Source of the DNA: Clostridiales bacterium
GTDB lineage: Bacteria > Bacillota > Clostridia > Oscillospirales > QAMX01
Assembly (NCBI GenBank): GCA_016285815.1
Contig: JAEERN010000072.1
Span: forward strand, 1 to 9,811
Direction of reading: 5' to 3'
DNA: 9,811 bases
The notes beneath the pieces are model-generated. The model did not search any database, had not been told where the DNA came from, and saw nothing but the letters and a program-made list of their open reading frames with translations. Positions within the stretch are counted from its first letter, which is position 1, and every line of letters starts with the position of its first letter. The position numbers and the translations under genes are program-made. Shown here one piece after another: positions 1 to 7,133 of the stretch.

Positions 1-2
1 AC

Positions 3-179
3 GAGGCCTTTGCCGCGCTCTCTCACTTCGTCTCGGCGCCGCTGAAGCGGCTGCTGCCTCCCCCGGCCGTGCCGGAGCCGCTGGCCGAGCTGACCGGCGT
101 CACGGAGAGCTGGGCGGACAGCCGGATCGGCGGCCGCGGAAGCCGCAATTACTACAAAGGAATGCTGAACTATGGATGA
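3..179 (+). CDS. C-terminal tail of an unidentified protein (partial)
   Basis: An open frame enters from the left edge and codes for 58 residues before TGA at 177-179. The stop lies inside the mutS2 start region, giving an 8-base overlap with mutS2, so the two genes are very probably co-transcribed. The tail is proline- and leucine-rich and ends in a basic, glycine/tyrosine-rich segment (IGGRGSRNYYKGMLNYG). I do not recognise the family from this segment. In Clostridia a U32-family peptidase is often found just upstream of mutS2, so that is a possible identity, but it comes from gene neighbourhood only. Codon use (G/C in third positions) matches mutS2, which supports real coding. Confidence 0.6.
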   Translation, partial: EAFAALSHFVSAPLKRLLPPPAVPEPLAELTGVTESWADSRIGGRGSRNYYKGMLNYG

Positions 180-2565
180 GTTTTCTCAAAAATCCATGAA
201 TACACTGGAGCTGGACAAGATCCTCGCCCGGCTCGGCGACCTCTGCACCGGCGACGGGGCCAAGGCCAGGGCCGCCGCGCTGCAGCCGCTTTCCACCCGG
301 CGGGAGCTGGAACAGTCCCTGGACCAGACCGCCGCGGCCATGGAGCTGGCCGTTAAAAAGGGGAACCCGTCCTTTTTCGGGGTGCGGGACCTGCGGCCGC
401 AGCTGATGCGGGCCGAGCGCGGCGGCGTGCTGACCATGGGCGATCTGCTGGCCGTGGGCTCGCTGCTGCGGGCCGCGCGGACCGTGCGCGACTATCGCTT
501 CCGCGACGGCGGGGACGGCGAGACCTGTCTCGACGAGCTGTTCGACCTGCTTCGGACCGACAAGACCTTCGAGGGCGACATCTCCTCGGCCATCCTGGCC
601 GAGGACGAGATGGCCGATTCCGCCAGCCCGGCGCTGGCGTCGATCCGCCGCCGCATCGGCATCGCCCAGAACCGCGTCCGGGACGTGCTGGCCCGGATCC
701 TTTCCTCCCCCGCCACGTCGAAGTACCTGCGCGAGAATCTGATCACCCAGCGCGCGGGCCGTTTCGTCGTGCCCGTAAAGGCCGAAAACAGGCGCGACGT
801 GCCCGGGTTGGTCCACGACGTGTCCTCGTCGGGGGCGACGGTCTTCGTCGAGCCTATGGGCGTCGTAGAGGCCAACAACGAGATCGCCGCGCTTCTGGCC
901 GAGGAGGACGCCGAGATCGAGCGCATCCTGGCCGAGTTCACCGCCCGGACCTTCGAGCGGAAGGACGCGCTGGAGACCGACTATCGTCTTCTGACCGAGC
1001 TGGACTTCATCTTCGCCCGGGCCAAGCTGGCGCTGGCCATGGACGCCTATCGTCCCCGGATCAACGAGGACGGATTCTTCGATCTGCGGCGCGCGCGGCA
1101 CCCTCTTCTGGATCCGAAGACCGTGGTCCCGGTGGACATCGCGCTGGGGGCAGAGTACAACACGCTGATCATCACGGGACCCAACACCGGCGGCAAGACC
1201 GTGGCGCTGAAGACGCTGGGGCTTTTGACGCTGATGGCGCTCTGCGGCCTGCACATCCCGGCGGACGAGGGCTCCGCCGTGCCTCGGTGCGGCGCGGTCT
1301 TCGCGGACATCGGGGACGAACAGTCCATCGAACAGAGCCTGTCCACCTTTTCGGCCCACATGAAGAACATCGTCGCCATCCTGGAGAAGACGGGGCCGGA
1401 CACGCTGGTGCTGTTCGACGAGCTGGGCGCGGGCACGGATCCCACCGAGGGCGCCGCGCTGGCCATCGCGATCATCGAGCGGGCCGCCTCGCGCGGGGCG
1501 CGCATCGCCGCCACGACCCACTATGCCGAGCTGAAGGTCTACGCGCTGAACACCCCCGGCGTGGAGAACGCCTGCTGTGAGTTCGACGTGGAGACCTTGC
1601 GGCCCACCTATCGCCTTTTGACGGGGGTCCCCGGGCGGTCCAACGCCTTCGCCATCTCCAAACGGCTGGGCCTGCCGGACGAGGTCATCGAGCACGCCCG
1701 CGGCCTGATCGACGACGAGTCGCTGAAGTTCGAGGACGTCATCGACCGCCTGGAAGAGAGCCGCGTCAAGACCGAACAGGAGCGGGCCAAAGCCGAGGCC
1801 CTGCGGCGCGAGATCGAAGAGCTCGACGTCAAGGCCCGCGAGCGGGAAAAGCACTTCGACGAAGAGCGCGCCCGCTTCACGGCCAGCGCCCGGGCCGAGG
1901 GAGACCGCATCCTGGCCGAGACCCGGTCCGAGGCCGCCGCGCTGATCGACGAGATCCGCGCCGTGCTGCGGGACCGGAACGCGGACCGGATCGACCTGAA
2001 CGCCATGCACGCGGACGTGAACCGCCGCCTCAACGAGCTGGAGGCCAAGGCCCGCCGCAGCGCCGCCGCGGATCAGGCCGGCTCCCCCGCCGACCGTCCG
2101 GAGCGGGACCCCGAGGTGGGCGAAACGGTACATATCCGCCGCATGAACGCGGACGCGGTGGTGCTGAAGAAGCCCGCGGACGGCTCGGTGGCCGTCCAGG
2201 CGGGGATCCTGAAGATGACCGTTCCCCTGTCGGACGTGGTGCTGATCCCCCAGAAGAAGCCCCAGGCGCCCACCGCTTCGGTGACGGTCAAAAAGCTCGA
2301 TCTGAAAGAGGCCGCCGCAGCCTATCGCTGCGATCTGCGCGGCATGAGCAGCGACGAGGCGCTGGCCGAGCTGGACCTGTTCGTCAACCGCGCCGTGATG
2401 CAGCACTTTCCCGCCGCCACCATCGTCCACGGCAAGGGCACGGGCAAGCTCCGCGCCGCGGTCCAGGACTATCTGCGGCACAGCCGCTTCGTCAAGAGCT
2501 ATCGCCTCGGCGTCTACGGCGAGGGGGACAGCGGCGTCACCGTGGTGGAATTCCGCGGCGTGTGA
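172..2565 (+). CDS. mutS2: Endonuclease MutS2 / ribosome-rescue factor
   Basis: 797 residues, close to the usual length of about 785. MutS2 is a homodimeric ATPase related to MutS but without the mismatch-reading domain. Family members suppress homologous recombination or, in Bacillus subtilis, act on collided ribosomes (RqcU). Visible parts: an N-terminal helical core/lever region; the ATPase with Walker A GPNTGGKT at 336-343, signature region STFSAHM at 391-397 and Walker B LVLFDE ending near 417, followed by GAGTDPTEG; a long charged coiled coil at about 515-640; a small beta-rich KOW-like linker at about 650-700; and a C-terminal Smr nuclease domain with DLRG at 721-724 and HGKGTG at 753-758, so the nuclease motifs look intact. 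The ATG at 172 is chosen because AAAGGA at 156-161 sits 10 bases upstream and the N-terminus aligns with family starts. It overlaps the preceding gene by 8 bases, suggesting coupling. Confidence 0.97.
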   Translation: MDEFSQKSMNTLELDKILARLGDLCTGDGAKARAAALQPLSTRRELEQSLDQTAAAMELAVKKGNPSFFGVRDLRPQLMRAERGGVLTMGDLLAVGSLLRAARTVRDYRFRDGGDGETCLDELFDLLRTDKTFEGDISSAILAEDEMADSASPALASIRRRIGIAQNRVRDVLARILSSPATSKYLRENLITQRAGRFVVPVKAENRRDVPGLVHDVSSSGATVFVEPMGVVEANNEIAALLAEEDAEIERILAEFTARTFERKDALETDYRLLTELDFIFARAKLALAMDAYRPRINEDGFFDLRRARHPLLDPKTVVPVDIALGAEYNTLIITGPNTGGKTVALKTLGLLTLMALCGLHIPADEGSAVPRCGAVFADIGDEQSIEQSLSTFSAHMKNIVAILEKTGPDTLVLFDELGAGTDPTEGAALAIAIIERAASRGARIAATTHYAELKVYALNTPGVENACCEFDVETLRPTYRLLTGVPGRSNAFAISKRLGLPDEVIEHARGLIDDESLKFEDVIDRLEESRVKTEQERAKAEALRREIEELDVKAREREKHFDEERARFTASARAEGDRILAETRSEAAALIDEIRAVLRDRNADRIDLNAMHADVNRRLNELEAKARRSAAADQAGSPADRPERDPEVGETVHIRRMNADAVVLKKPADGSVAVQAGILKMTVPLSDVVLIPQKKPQAPTASVTVKKLDLKEAAAAYRCDLRGMSSDEALAELDLFVNRAVMQHFPAATIVHGKGTGKLRAAVQDYLRHSRFVKSYRLGVYGEGDSGVTVVEFRGV

Positions 2566-2587
2566 CTGCGGTCTGCGCACACAAGGA

Positions 2588-2619
2588 ACGCCCCGGAGAG
2601 GAGCTCCTCTCCGGGGCGT
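2588..2619. terminator. Perfect palindrome, possible bidirectional terminator between convergent genes
   Basis: This 32-base stretch is an exact reverse complement of itself, with arms CGCCCCGGAGAGGAG and CTCCTCTCCGGGGCG. It lies 22 bases after the mutS2 stop and 43 bases past the stop of the convergent PepSY gene. It could form a very stable GC hairpin in RNA from either strand. There is no T-run directly after it on either strand (a TTTTT run lies about 17 bases further along the plus strand), so it is not a textbook intrinsic terminator. Position and symmetry make a shared terminator or mRNA 3' end the best guess. Confidence 0.55.
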
Positions 2620-2662
2620 CTGCGATCTTCCGCGCTTTTTATCCGGCCGATGGGTAACAGTT

Positions 2663-3589
2663 TTACTGGATCCCGTTGTAATAGGTTAGATAGACGAGAT
2701 CCGGATCCGTTCCGGCCTCGCTCATGGCGATGACCTGGTCGTACAATTCGATCCCCGCCTGATACTTTTTCACTTCTGCCAGATAGCGCGGATCCGTTTG
2801 GCTCTGCTCTTCCAGATCCGCGAGCTGCCGCAGACCCAGTTCCCGCAATTGGCGGATCTGTCCGATCATAAAAGTATCGTATTCATAAAATTCCGGATAT
2901 TCGATCAGAAGATCTCCGTTGAGGAGGATCTCTTTCAGTCTTGCGTCGATCTGCGCCAGTTCCACGGCCGCCTCCGGCGTCAGGGCGGCCGTGTCGCCGC
3001 CGACCGACGCCAGCAGAGCTGTCTTCCGGCTTTCCAACTCGTTCTTCTCCGCGGTGATCTCCGCCGTGAAGCGCAGTCCCTCTTCACATTGCGCTTTCAG
3101 CGCGGCGACCTGGCGATAGGCTTCTTCCCGGAACCCCGGATAGCGTTCCGCCAACATCAGCGCATAGTCCGGCGCCGGGGTTTCGCGGATCATCTCCAGC
3201 ACCGATCCGGTGGCCGCGTCCACGCCGATCTCATAGCGGATGCCGTCGGCGTCGAGAAACCAGATCTCATAGATCAGCTGATTCGTGCTGACGTCGTCGT
3301 AAGCGCCGTCGGCCCGGAGGAAGGTCGCGTCCTCCGCCGAAACGCCGGCGTATTCCAGCGCGATGGCCTTGGCCGCGGCAAGACCTTCGTCCGGCTCGGC
3401 CGCCGTCGTTTCCGGCGCTTCCGTCCGGACCGGCTCGGTCGCGGCATCCGGAGCCGCTGTCGTCTCCAGCGAGGCCGATGCTTCCGGCTCCGGATGCGGC
3501 TGGATTTCGTTCAGCGCGTACGCCGTGCCGCCGATGACAAGAGCAAAGCACAGCGCCAGCGCGGCGAACAGTGTCAGATTTTTGTTCAT
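2663..3589 (-). CDS. Exported PepSY-domain protein with long helical C-terminal half
   Basis: 308 residues. Residues 1-25 form a signal peptide (Lys near the start, hydrophobic core LFAALALCFALVIGG, AYA cleavage site at 23-25) and there is no convincing lipobox. Residues 26-70 are a Pro/Glu/Thr/Ala-rich linker of low complexity. Residues about 71-133 fit a PepSY domain: AKAIALEYAGVS helix, then strands ending in YEIGVDAATGSVLEM. PepSY domains are extracytoplasmic and often linked to inhibition or control of secreted peptidases. Residues 140-308 are mostly charged helices that I cannot assign to a family. The ATG at 3589 is supported by GGAGG at 3598-3602, 8 bases upstream. It lies 26 bases after the end of a decayed secreted-amidase gene on the same strand, so it may once have been its partner; that link is inference. 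G+C is visibly lower than in mutS2 or xseA. Confidence 0.85.
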   Translation of the reverse strand: MNKNLTLFAALALCFALVIGGTAYALNEIQPHPEPEASASLETTAAPDAATEPVRTEAPETTAAEPDEGLAAAKAIALEYAGVSAEDATFLRADGAYDDVSTNQLIYEIWFLDADGIRYEIGVDAATGSVLEMIRETPAPDYALMLAERYPGFREEAYRQVAALKAQCEEGLRFTAEITAEKNELESRKTALLASVGGDTAALTPEAAVELAQIDARLKEILLNGDLLIEYPEFYEYDTFMIGQIRQLRELGLRQLADLEEQSQTDPRYLAEVKKYQAGIELYDQVIAMSEAGTDPDLVYLTYYNGIQ

Positions 3590-3615
3590 GTCAGTTTCCT
3601 CCGTTCTGTTCTGTT

Positions 3616-4231
3616 TCAGCTCCCGCTTTTGATGCGGATGATGGCAAACATGGAATCGTTGTAGTTTGAACTTGACGCCAGACTCATTAAAGGGGTCGAA
3701 TTCGTTGACGACGAATGCGCGGCGAGAACAATGTTGGTACTGTTTATATTGTAAACGATCATGGCGTGAGTGCGCGTCGTATACTGGTTTGTCGTCAATT
3801 CCACGACGTCCCCGACCTTTAGTTGGTTGCGGAGCGTGCCGTAATTATTCACGATATCCTGTCCAATTGCGCCTTGACTTGAACGTAATAGTATCCTGCC
3901 GACAAAGCGGTGTAACTTAGATAATCCATTGCGGCACCGGATTTGGTCGAGCGTTCGACAATGTCGCGGTCCGAATCCCGAAGGTAAATATTGTAGTTGT
4001 CAGAACCGCTCATGTCATAAGCCTCGGCATAAATCCACTGTCCTGCCGTAGCGTAAAACTTGAACCACTGACTTTGGCCGGTAGAAATCCCCGTGACAGT
4101 CTTTTCGTCCCCGATATCAGAGGATAAGACCGTCGCGGTAGACCATGTGAGATTGGATACGGCAATTGACCGGATCGGTACAGAACCGATGAACAACAAT
4201 GCGGCCAGAACAACTGCAAAGGCTTTTTTTA
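3616..4231 (-). pseudogene. Broken secreted protein gene: PPC-like domain plus Amidase_6-like C-terminal fragment
   Basis: Two frames on the minus strand read as parts of one secreted protein. The upstream part (down to 3849) has a basic, hydrophobic leader (KVQVKKAFAVVLAALLFIGS, then VPIRSIA) and a beta-rich region with QWFKFYATAGQWIYAEAY and AGYYYVQVKAQ, the pattern of a bacterial pre-peptidase C-terminal (PPC) domain. It ends at TGA 3849-3851. The other frame (3616-3852, open further upstream) holds LKVGDVVEL, THAMIVYNI and a tail resembling the end of an Amidase_6 domain; the histidine of HAMIV is kept, but no region with the catalytic Cys is present. The upstream frame has no ATG: after an in-frame TAA it runs AGG AAT AAG GTT CAA, where one extra G (AATGAAG) would restore ATG. 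A GAGGAGG ribosome site lies just upstream, near 4250. So both a lost start and a frameshift, probably with an internal deletion, are seen. Two small real genes using TTG (4199) and GTG (3852) starts are the alternative. Confidence 0.65.
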
Positions 4232-4435
4232 CTTGAACCTTATTCCTTTAGTTCCTCCTCTTTGTCTGTTCTATTATTCTGCGATCGCTTTTCTGTGAGG
4301 GTTGACCTCCGAAACATCCTTTTCATCTCTCACAGTCAAATAATAACATATAAGAAAAGAAAAAACAACAACAAAACGGTAACAATCGCCGGAAATAATG
4401 CACATAATTTGTGCTTTGAATTTGTGCATATCGAC
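4232..4435. other. AT-rich intergenic region with repeats
   Basis: No gene seen. The region is strikingly AT-rich for this window. On the minus strand a GAGGAGG ribosome site near 4250-4256 precedes the decayed secreted gene. An inverted repeat CTGTGAG (4293-4299) / CTCACAG (4329-4335) flanks 29 bases, and an 8-base palindrome GCGATCGC lies at 4281-4288. At 4406-4427 AATTTGTGC occurs twice with a 13-base period, next to GCACA, forming GCACA-N5-TGTGC. A minus-strand promoter for the secreted genes is expected here (TTGACT and several AT-rich hexamers are present), but no pair at good spacing is convincing. Confidence 0.5.
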
Positions 4436-4474
4436 AAAAAATCACACCGGAGCGGACGTCCTTCCGCTCCGGTG
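4436..4474 (-). terminator. Intrinsic terminator of the metallolyase-GntR-LOR operon
   Basis: Read on the minus strand: a 12-bp GC-rich stem (CACCGGAGCGGA / TCCGCTCCGGTG), a 6-base loop, then TGA and a run of six T. It starts 42 bases after the stop of the LOR gene. Stem strength and T-run make this a clear rho-independent terminator. Confidence 0.92.
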
Positions 4475-4516
4475 CTGCAAAACGGTTCGTCGGTTTTTCG
4501 GCCTCACGGCGGCGTT

Positions 4517-4993
4517 TCAGGTGGTGCTGCGCGCCACGGCGATGTCGATGGCCAGCACGGTCCCGAGGGCCAAAAGCTCGTCCTCCGGCGAGGAAAAGTC
4601 CAGCTCGTAGCAGTCGCCCCAGGTGAACCACTCCTTGCCGACGGTCAGAACGGTCCGCCCGGTCCGATCGACGGCCTCGTACTCGTGAGCCCAGAAGTCT
4701 CCCCGCACCTCCCAGTCCGGTCCGGCGACGGTATAGCGCGGCCGGAACAGGGTGAACTCGCGCACCACCTCGGCGATCTGCCCGTCCCCCGCGTACAGAC
4801 GGAAACGGTTCAGGAAGGAAAAGAGCTTTTCCTCCAGATACAGCGTCTCGCGCCCGGCGGGATCGCAGACGTGCAGCCGCTTGCCCCACGAGAACAGCTC
4901 GCCCTCGACGGTGTACCGCTCCCGGCCAAGCTCGTCCCAGACGAGGAAGCGGTCGGTCCAGGAAAAGACCTTTTGCCGCATCAGGAGCTTCAT
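4517..4993 (-). CDS. LURP-one-related (LOR) family protein
   Basis: 158 residues, a usual length for a single LOR/DUF567 domain, which folds as a Tubby-like 12-stranded beta barrel around a central helix. The sequence shows the repeating strand pattern of the family: KVFSWTDRFLVWDELGR, then YTVEGELFSWGKRLHV, TLYLEEKLFSFLNRFRLY, a central W/F-rich part (YTVAGPDWEVRGDFWAHEY) and a C-terminal helix with LALGTVLAIDIAVARS. No signal peptide or catalytic motif is visible, so it is probably cytosolic or peripheral to the membrane. The biochemical role of bacterial LOR proteins is not settled; plant and animal relatives include defence-linked LURP1 and phospholipid scramblases. The start is firm: ATG overlaps the GntR stop as ATGA (4990-4993), with GGAGG at 5001-5005, 7 bases upstream. 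This implies translational coupling to the regulator. A terminator follows. Confidence 0.88.
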   Translation of the reverse strand: MKLLMRQKVFSWTDRFLVWDELGRERYTVEGELFSWGKRLHVCDPAGRETLYLEEKLFSFLNRFRLYAGDGQIAEVVREFTLFRPRYTVAGPDWEVRGDFWAHEYEAVDRTGRTVLTVGKEWFTWGDCYELDFSSPEDELLALGTVLAIDIAVARSTT

Positions 4994-5661
4994 GAGATGG
5001 CCTCCATAGCCGCCAGAAAGCTTTCCAGCGCGTTTTTGATGTGTTCCCGGGTCAGGGCCTCGGCCAGATCGCCGTCGTGGGCGCAGACGGCGTCCAGGAT
5101 GCGTTCGTGCTCCGAGACGGAGACCAGAGGCCGGTCTCCGTGACCGAAGGACCGCTCGCGCGCGCGGCCGATATAGCTGTGATAGGCGGACAGCGTGCGG
5201 CGCAGGGGCGACGAGCCGCTGGCCTCGTAGAGCGCGGCGTGGAAGACCGAATCCAGATTGCGGCTCTGCTGGACGTCGCCCTTTTGCGCATAGAACCGCT
5301 CCAGCTCGAGGATCTCGCGCATCTTCTGAAGCTGCTCCGGGGTCCCGCGCTCGGCGGCCCAGCGCGAAGCAAGCCCCTCGATCTGCATGCGGAGGGTGTA
5401 GATATCGCGGATGTCGTCCGAGCTGACGCCCCGGACCACCGCCCCCTTGTTGTGGACGATGCTGACCAGCCCCTCCTGCTCCAGCCGGAACAGGGCCTCG
5501 CGCACCGGGGTGCGGCTCACGTTGAGCTCGCTGGAGATGCGGCTTTCCGTCAGGCTGGTCCCGTCCGGATACACACCGTCCAGGATGTCGCGCTCCAGCA
5601 CCGCGTACACGCGGGAGGTCAGCGATCCGTCCCCCGCCTTGATCTCGTTGAAGTCCAGCAT
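4990..5661 (-). CDS. GntR-family transcriptional regulator, FadR/FCD subfamily
   Basis: 223 residues from the ATG at 5661, chosen because GGGAGG at 5672-5677 lies 10 bases upstream; the frame stays open further upstream, but that part overlaps the preceding gene and is unlike the family. Residues 11-78 are the winged helix-turn-helix: SRVYAVLERDILDGVYPDGT, then LTESRISSELNVSRTPVREAL as recognition region and the GLVSIVHNKGAVV wing. Residues about 84-217 are an all-helical FCD ligand domain with the metal/carboxylate-binding set D137, H141, H185 and H207 all present. FCD regulators usually bind organic acids and release DNA on binding them. The gene lies 37 bases after the metallolyase stop and overlaps the LOR gene by 4 bases. 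A palindromic site of FadR type sits at the operon promoter (7106-7119), so negative autoregulation is the simplest reading. The effector is unknown; a product or substrate of the metallolyase is a reasonable guess. Confidence 0.93.
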   Translation of the reverse strand: MLDFNEIKAGDGSLTSRVYAVLERDILDGVYPDGTSLTESRISSELNVSRTPVREALFRLEQEGLVSIVHNKGAVVRGVSSDDIRDIYTLRMQIEGLASRWAAERGTPEQLQKMREILELERFYAQKGDVQQSRNLDSVFHAALYEASGSSPLRRTLSAYHSYIGRARERSFGHGDRPLVSVSEHERILDAVCAHDGDLAEALTREHIKNALESFLAAMEAIS

Positions 5662-5698
5662 TTCGACCGTTCCTCCCCTTCCAGCCGCAGAGCGCGTC

Positions 5699-7078
5699 TC
5701 AGTCCAAAAGCGCGGCCTTGTCCGGCGCGAAGCGGCGCAGGAGATCGCACATCTCCTCGTCGCTGATGACCGTCTGGCGGCCGTTGACGTACTGGGCGTC
5801 GACGCAGGCCTTGATCTCGGCAACGAAGGGATCCGACTTTTTGACGGCGTCCGCACCGGAGAGCTTCAGCCGGCAGTTGATCCAATAGGCGATCCCCGCC
5901 AGACCGGAGGTGCTGTTGACCGAGACCCCCGCCGTCCGGTGCAGGATGCGGCCCGTGTCGAAGATGTTGTAGATCTCTTCGTCCTTCATCATGCCGTCCG
6001 CGTGGATCCCCGCCCGGGTCTGGTTGAAATACCGGCCCACGAAGGGCGTCATGGGCGGGATCTTATAACCGATCTCTTTTTCGAAGTATTCGGCGATCTC
6101 GGTGATGACGGTGGGATCCATCCCGTCGAAGCTGCCGCGCAGAGAAGCGTACTCGAAGACCATGGCCTCCAGCGGGATGTTGCCCGTCCGCTCGCCGATG
6201 CCCAGCAGCGAGCAGTTCACCGCCGCGGCGCCGTAGAGCCATGCGGTGCCCGCGTTGGTGACGGCTTTGTAAAAGTCGTTGTGGCCGTGCCACTCCAGCT
6301 GGGCGCTGGGAACGCCGGAATAGGTCTTCAGGCCGGCGATGATGCCCGGGATGCTGCGCGGCAGGGAAACGCCGGGGTACGGGATGCCGAAGCCCATGGT
6401 GTCGCAGATGCGGAGCTTGACGGGAACGCCCGCGTCCCGCCCCATGTCCATCAGCGCGTTGGCAAAGGGGACCACGAACCCGTAAAAGTCGGCGCGGGTC
6501 ACGTCCTCAAAGTGGCACCGGGGCCGAAGGCCCGCCTCCAGCGCCGCCGCGACGATGGAGAGATAGTGGCCCATGGCTTCGCCGCGGGACATATTCAGCT
6601 TTTTGAAGATGTGATAGTCCGAGCACGAGACGAGGATGCCCGTCTCCTTGATCCCGATGGATTTGACCAGATCGAAATCCTGACGGGTGGCTCGGATCCA
6701 GGTCGTGATCTCCGGGAATTCATAGCCAAGCTCCATGCACTTTTCGATGGCGCGGCGGTCCTTTTCGCTGTAGACGAAGAACTCGGTCTGGCGGATCTTG
6801 CCTTTCGGTCCGCCCAGCCGGTGCAGCAGCTTGAAGATCTCGACCATCTGCTCCGCCGAATACGGCGCCAAGCTCTGCTGGCCATCCCGGAAGCTGGTGT
6901 CGGTGATCCAGATCTCCTCGGGCATATCCATGTCCACGCGCCGGTGGTTGAAGACGACCTTCGGCACCTCGGTGTACGGGAAGATGTCCCGGTACAGGTA
7001 CGGTTCGTCCACGTCCTGCAGCGTATAGCGCGTGGTCTCCTTTTCCAGAAGATTGGTTTTCGGACTCAGCCAAGGCAT
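5699..7078 (-). CDS. DRE-TIM metallolyase: Re-citrate / homocitrate / isopropylmalate synthase-like
   Basis: 459 residues from ATG 7078. This family condenses acetyl-CoA with a 2-oxo acid on a TIM barrel with a divalent metal. Visible: ITDTSFRDGQQ with metal/catalytic D60, R64 and D65; HGHND at 264-268 with the metal-binding HxH; GIGERTGN at 293-300; GIHADG at 357-362 in the C-terminal part. The protein has an N-terminal extension of about 55 residues and no LeuA-type allosteric domain, unlike true 2-isopropylmalate synthase (over 500 residues). This longer clostridial subgroup is often misnamed; anaerobes such as Clostridium kluyveri use a homocitrate-synthase relative as Re-citrate synthase, and I think that is the likeliest activity, though homocitrate or citramalate synthase are not excluded. 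No aconitase or isocitrate dehydrogenase gene is in view. The ATG has GGAGAG at 7086-7091, 7 bases upstream; the in-frame TTG at 7117 lies inside the operator with no ribosome site. It heads the operon with the GntR and LOR genes. Confidence 0.85.
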   Translation of the reverse strand: MPWLSPKTNLLEKETTRYTLQDVDEPYLYRDIFPYTEVPKVVFNHRRVDMDMPEEIWITDTSFRDGQQSLAPYSAEQMVEIFKLLHRLGGPKGKIRQTEFFVYSEKDRRAIEKCMELGYEFPEITTWIRATRQDFDLVKSIGIKETGILVSCSDYHIFKKLNMSRGEAMGHYLSIVAAALEAGLRPRCHFEDVTRADFYGFVVPFANALMDMGRDAGVPVKLRICDTMGFGIPYPGVSLPRSIPGIIAGLKTYSGVPSAQLEWHGHNDFYKAVTNAGTAWLYGAAAVNCSLLGIGERTGNIPLEAMVFEYASLRGSFDGMDPTVITEIAEYFEKEIGYKIPPMTPFVGRYFNQTRAGIHADGMMKDEEIYNIFDTGRILHRTAGVSVNSTSGLAGIAYWINCRLKLSGADAVKKSDPFVAEIKACVDAQYVNGRQTVISDEEMCDLLRRFAPDKAALLD

Positions 7079-7085
7079 AGGGCAA

Positions 7086-7091
7086 CTCTCC
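7086..7091 (-). promoter_or_regulatory. Ribosome binding site deciding the metallolyase start
   Basis: GGAGAG on the minus strand lies 7 bases before ATG 7078. The longer in-frame reading from TTG 7117 has no such site, so the shorter protein starting MPWLSPK is preferred. Confidence 0.75.
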
Positions 7092-7105
7092 GTTTCATGG
7101 GATTG

Positions 7106-7119
7106 GATTGTATACAATC
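7106..7119. promoter_or_regulatory. Palindromic operator of GntR/FadR type
   Basis: GATTGTATACAATC is a perfect 14-bp palindrome with the core TTGTATACAA, which fits the TxGTxxxACxA-like sites bound by FadR-subfamily GntR proteins. It lies 14-27 bases past the -10 box, at roughly +8 to +21 of the predicted transcript, where a bound repressor would block transcription. A partial second copy (ATTGTAT, read on the minus strand) directly adjoins it at about 7119-7125. The GntR gene two positions along in the same operon is the obvious binding partner; that pairing is inferred. Confidence 0.75.
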
Positions 7120-7133
7120 ATACAATTTGCTCT

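Noticed and set aside
100..2580. An 826-codon open frame on the minus strand opposite mutS2
   Set aside because: It is a GC-driven shadow of mutS2: no ribosome site, composition rich in Gly, His, Gln and Arg, and no recognisable domain.
5662..5856. A longer GntR protein with 65 extra N-terminal residues
   Set aside because: The extension overlaps the end of the metallolyase gene in another frame and is Arg/Ser-rich; the winged-helix domain starts at the normal distance from ATG 5661, which has its own ribosome site.
7079..7117. A longer metallolyase starting at TTG 7117
   Set aside because: The TTG lies inside the palindromic operator, has no ribosome site, and the extra 13 residues are unlike the family; ATG 7078 has GGAGAG at good spacing.
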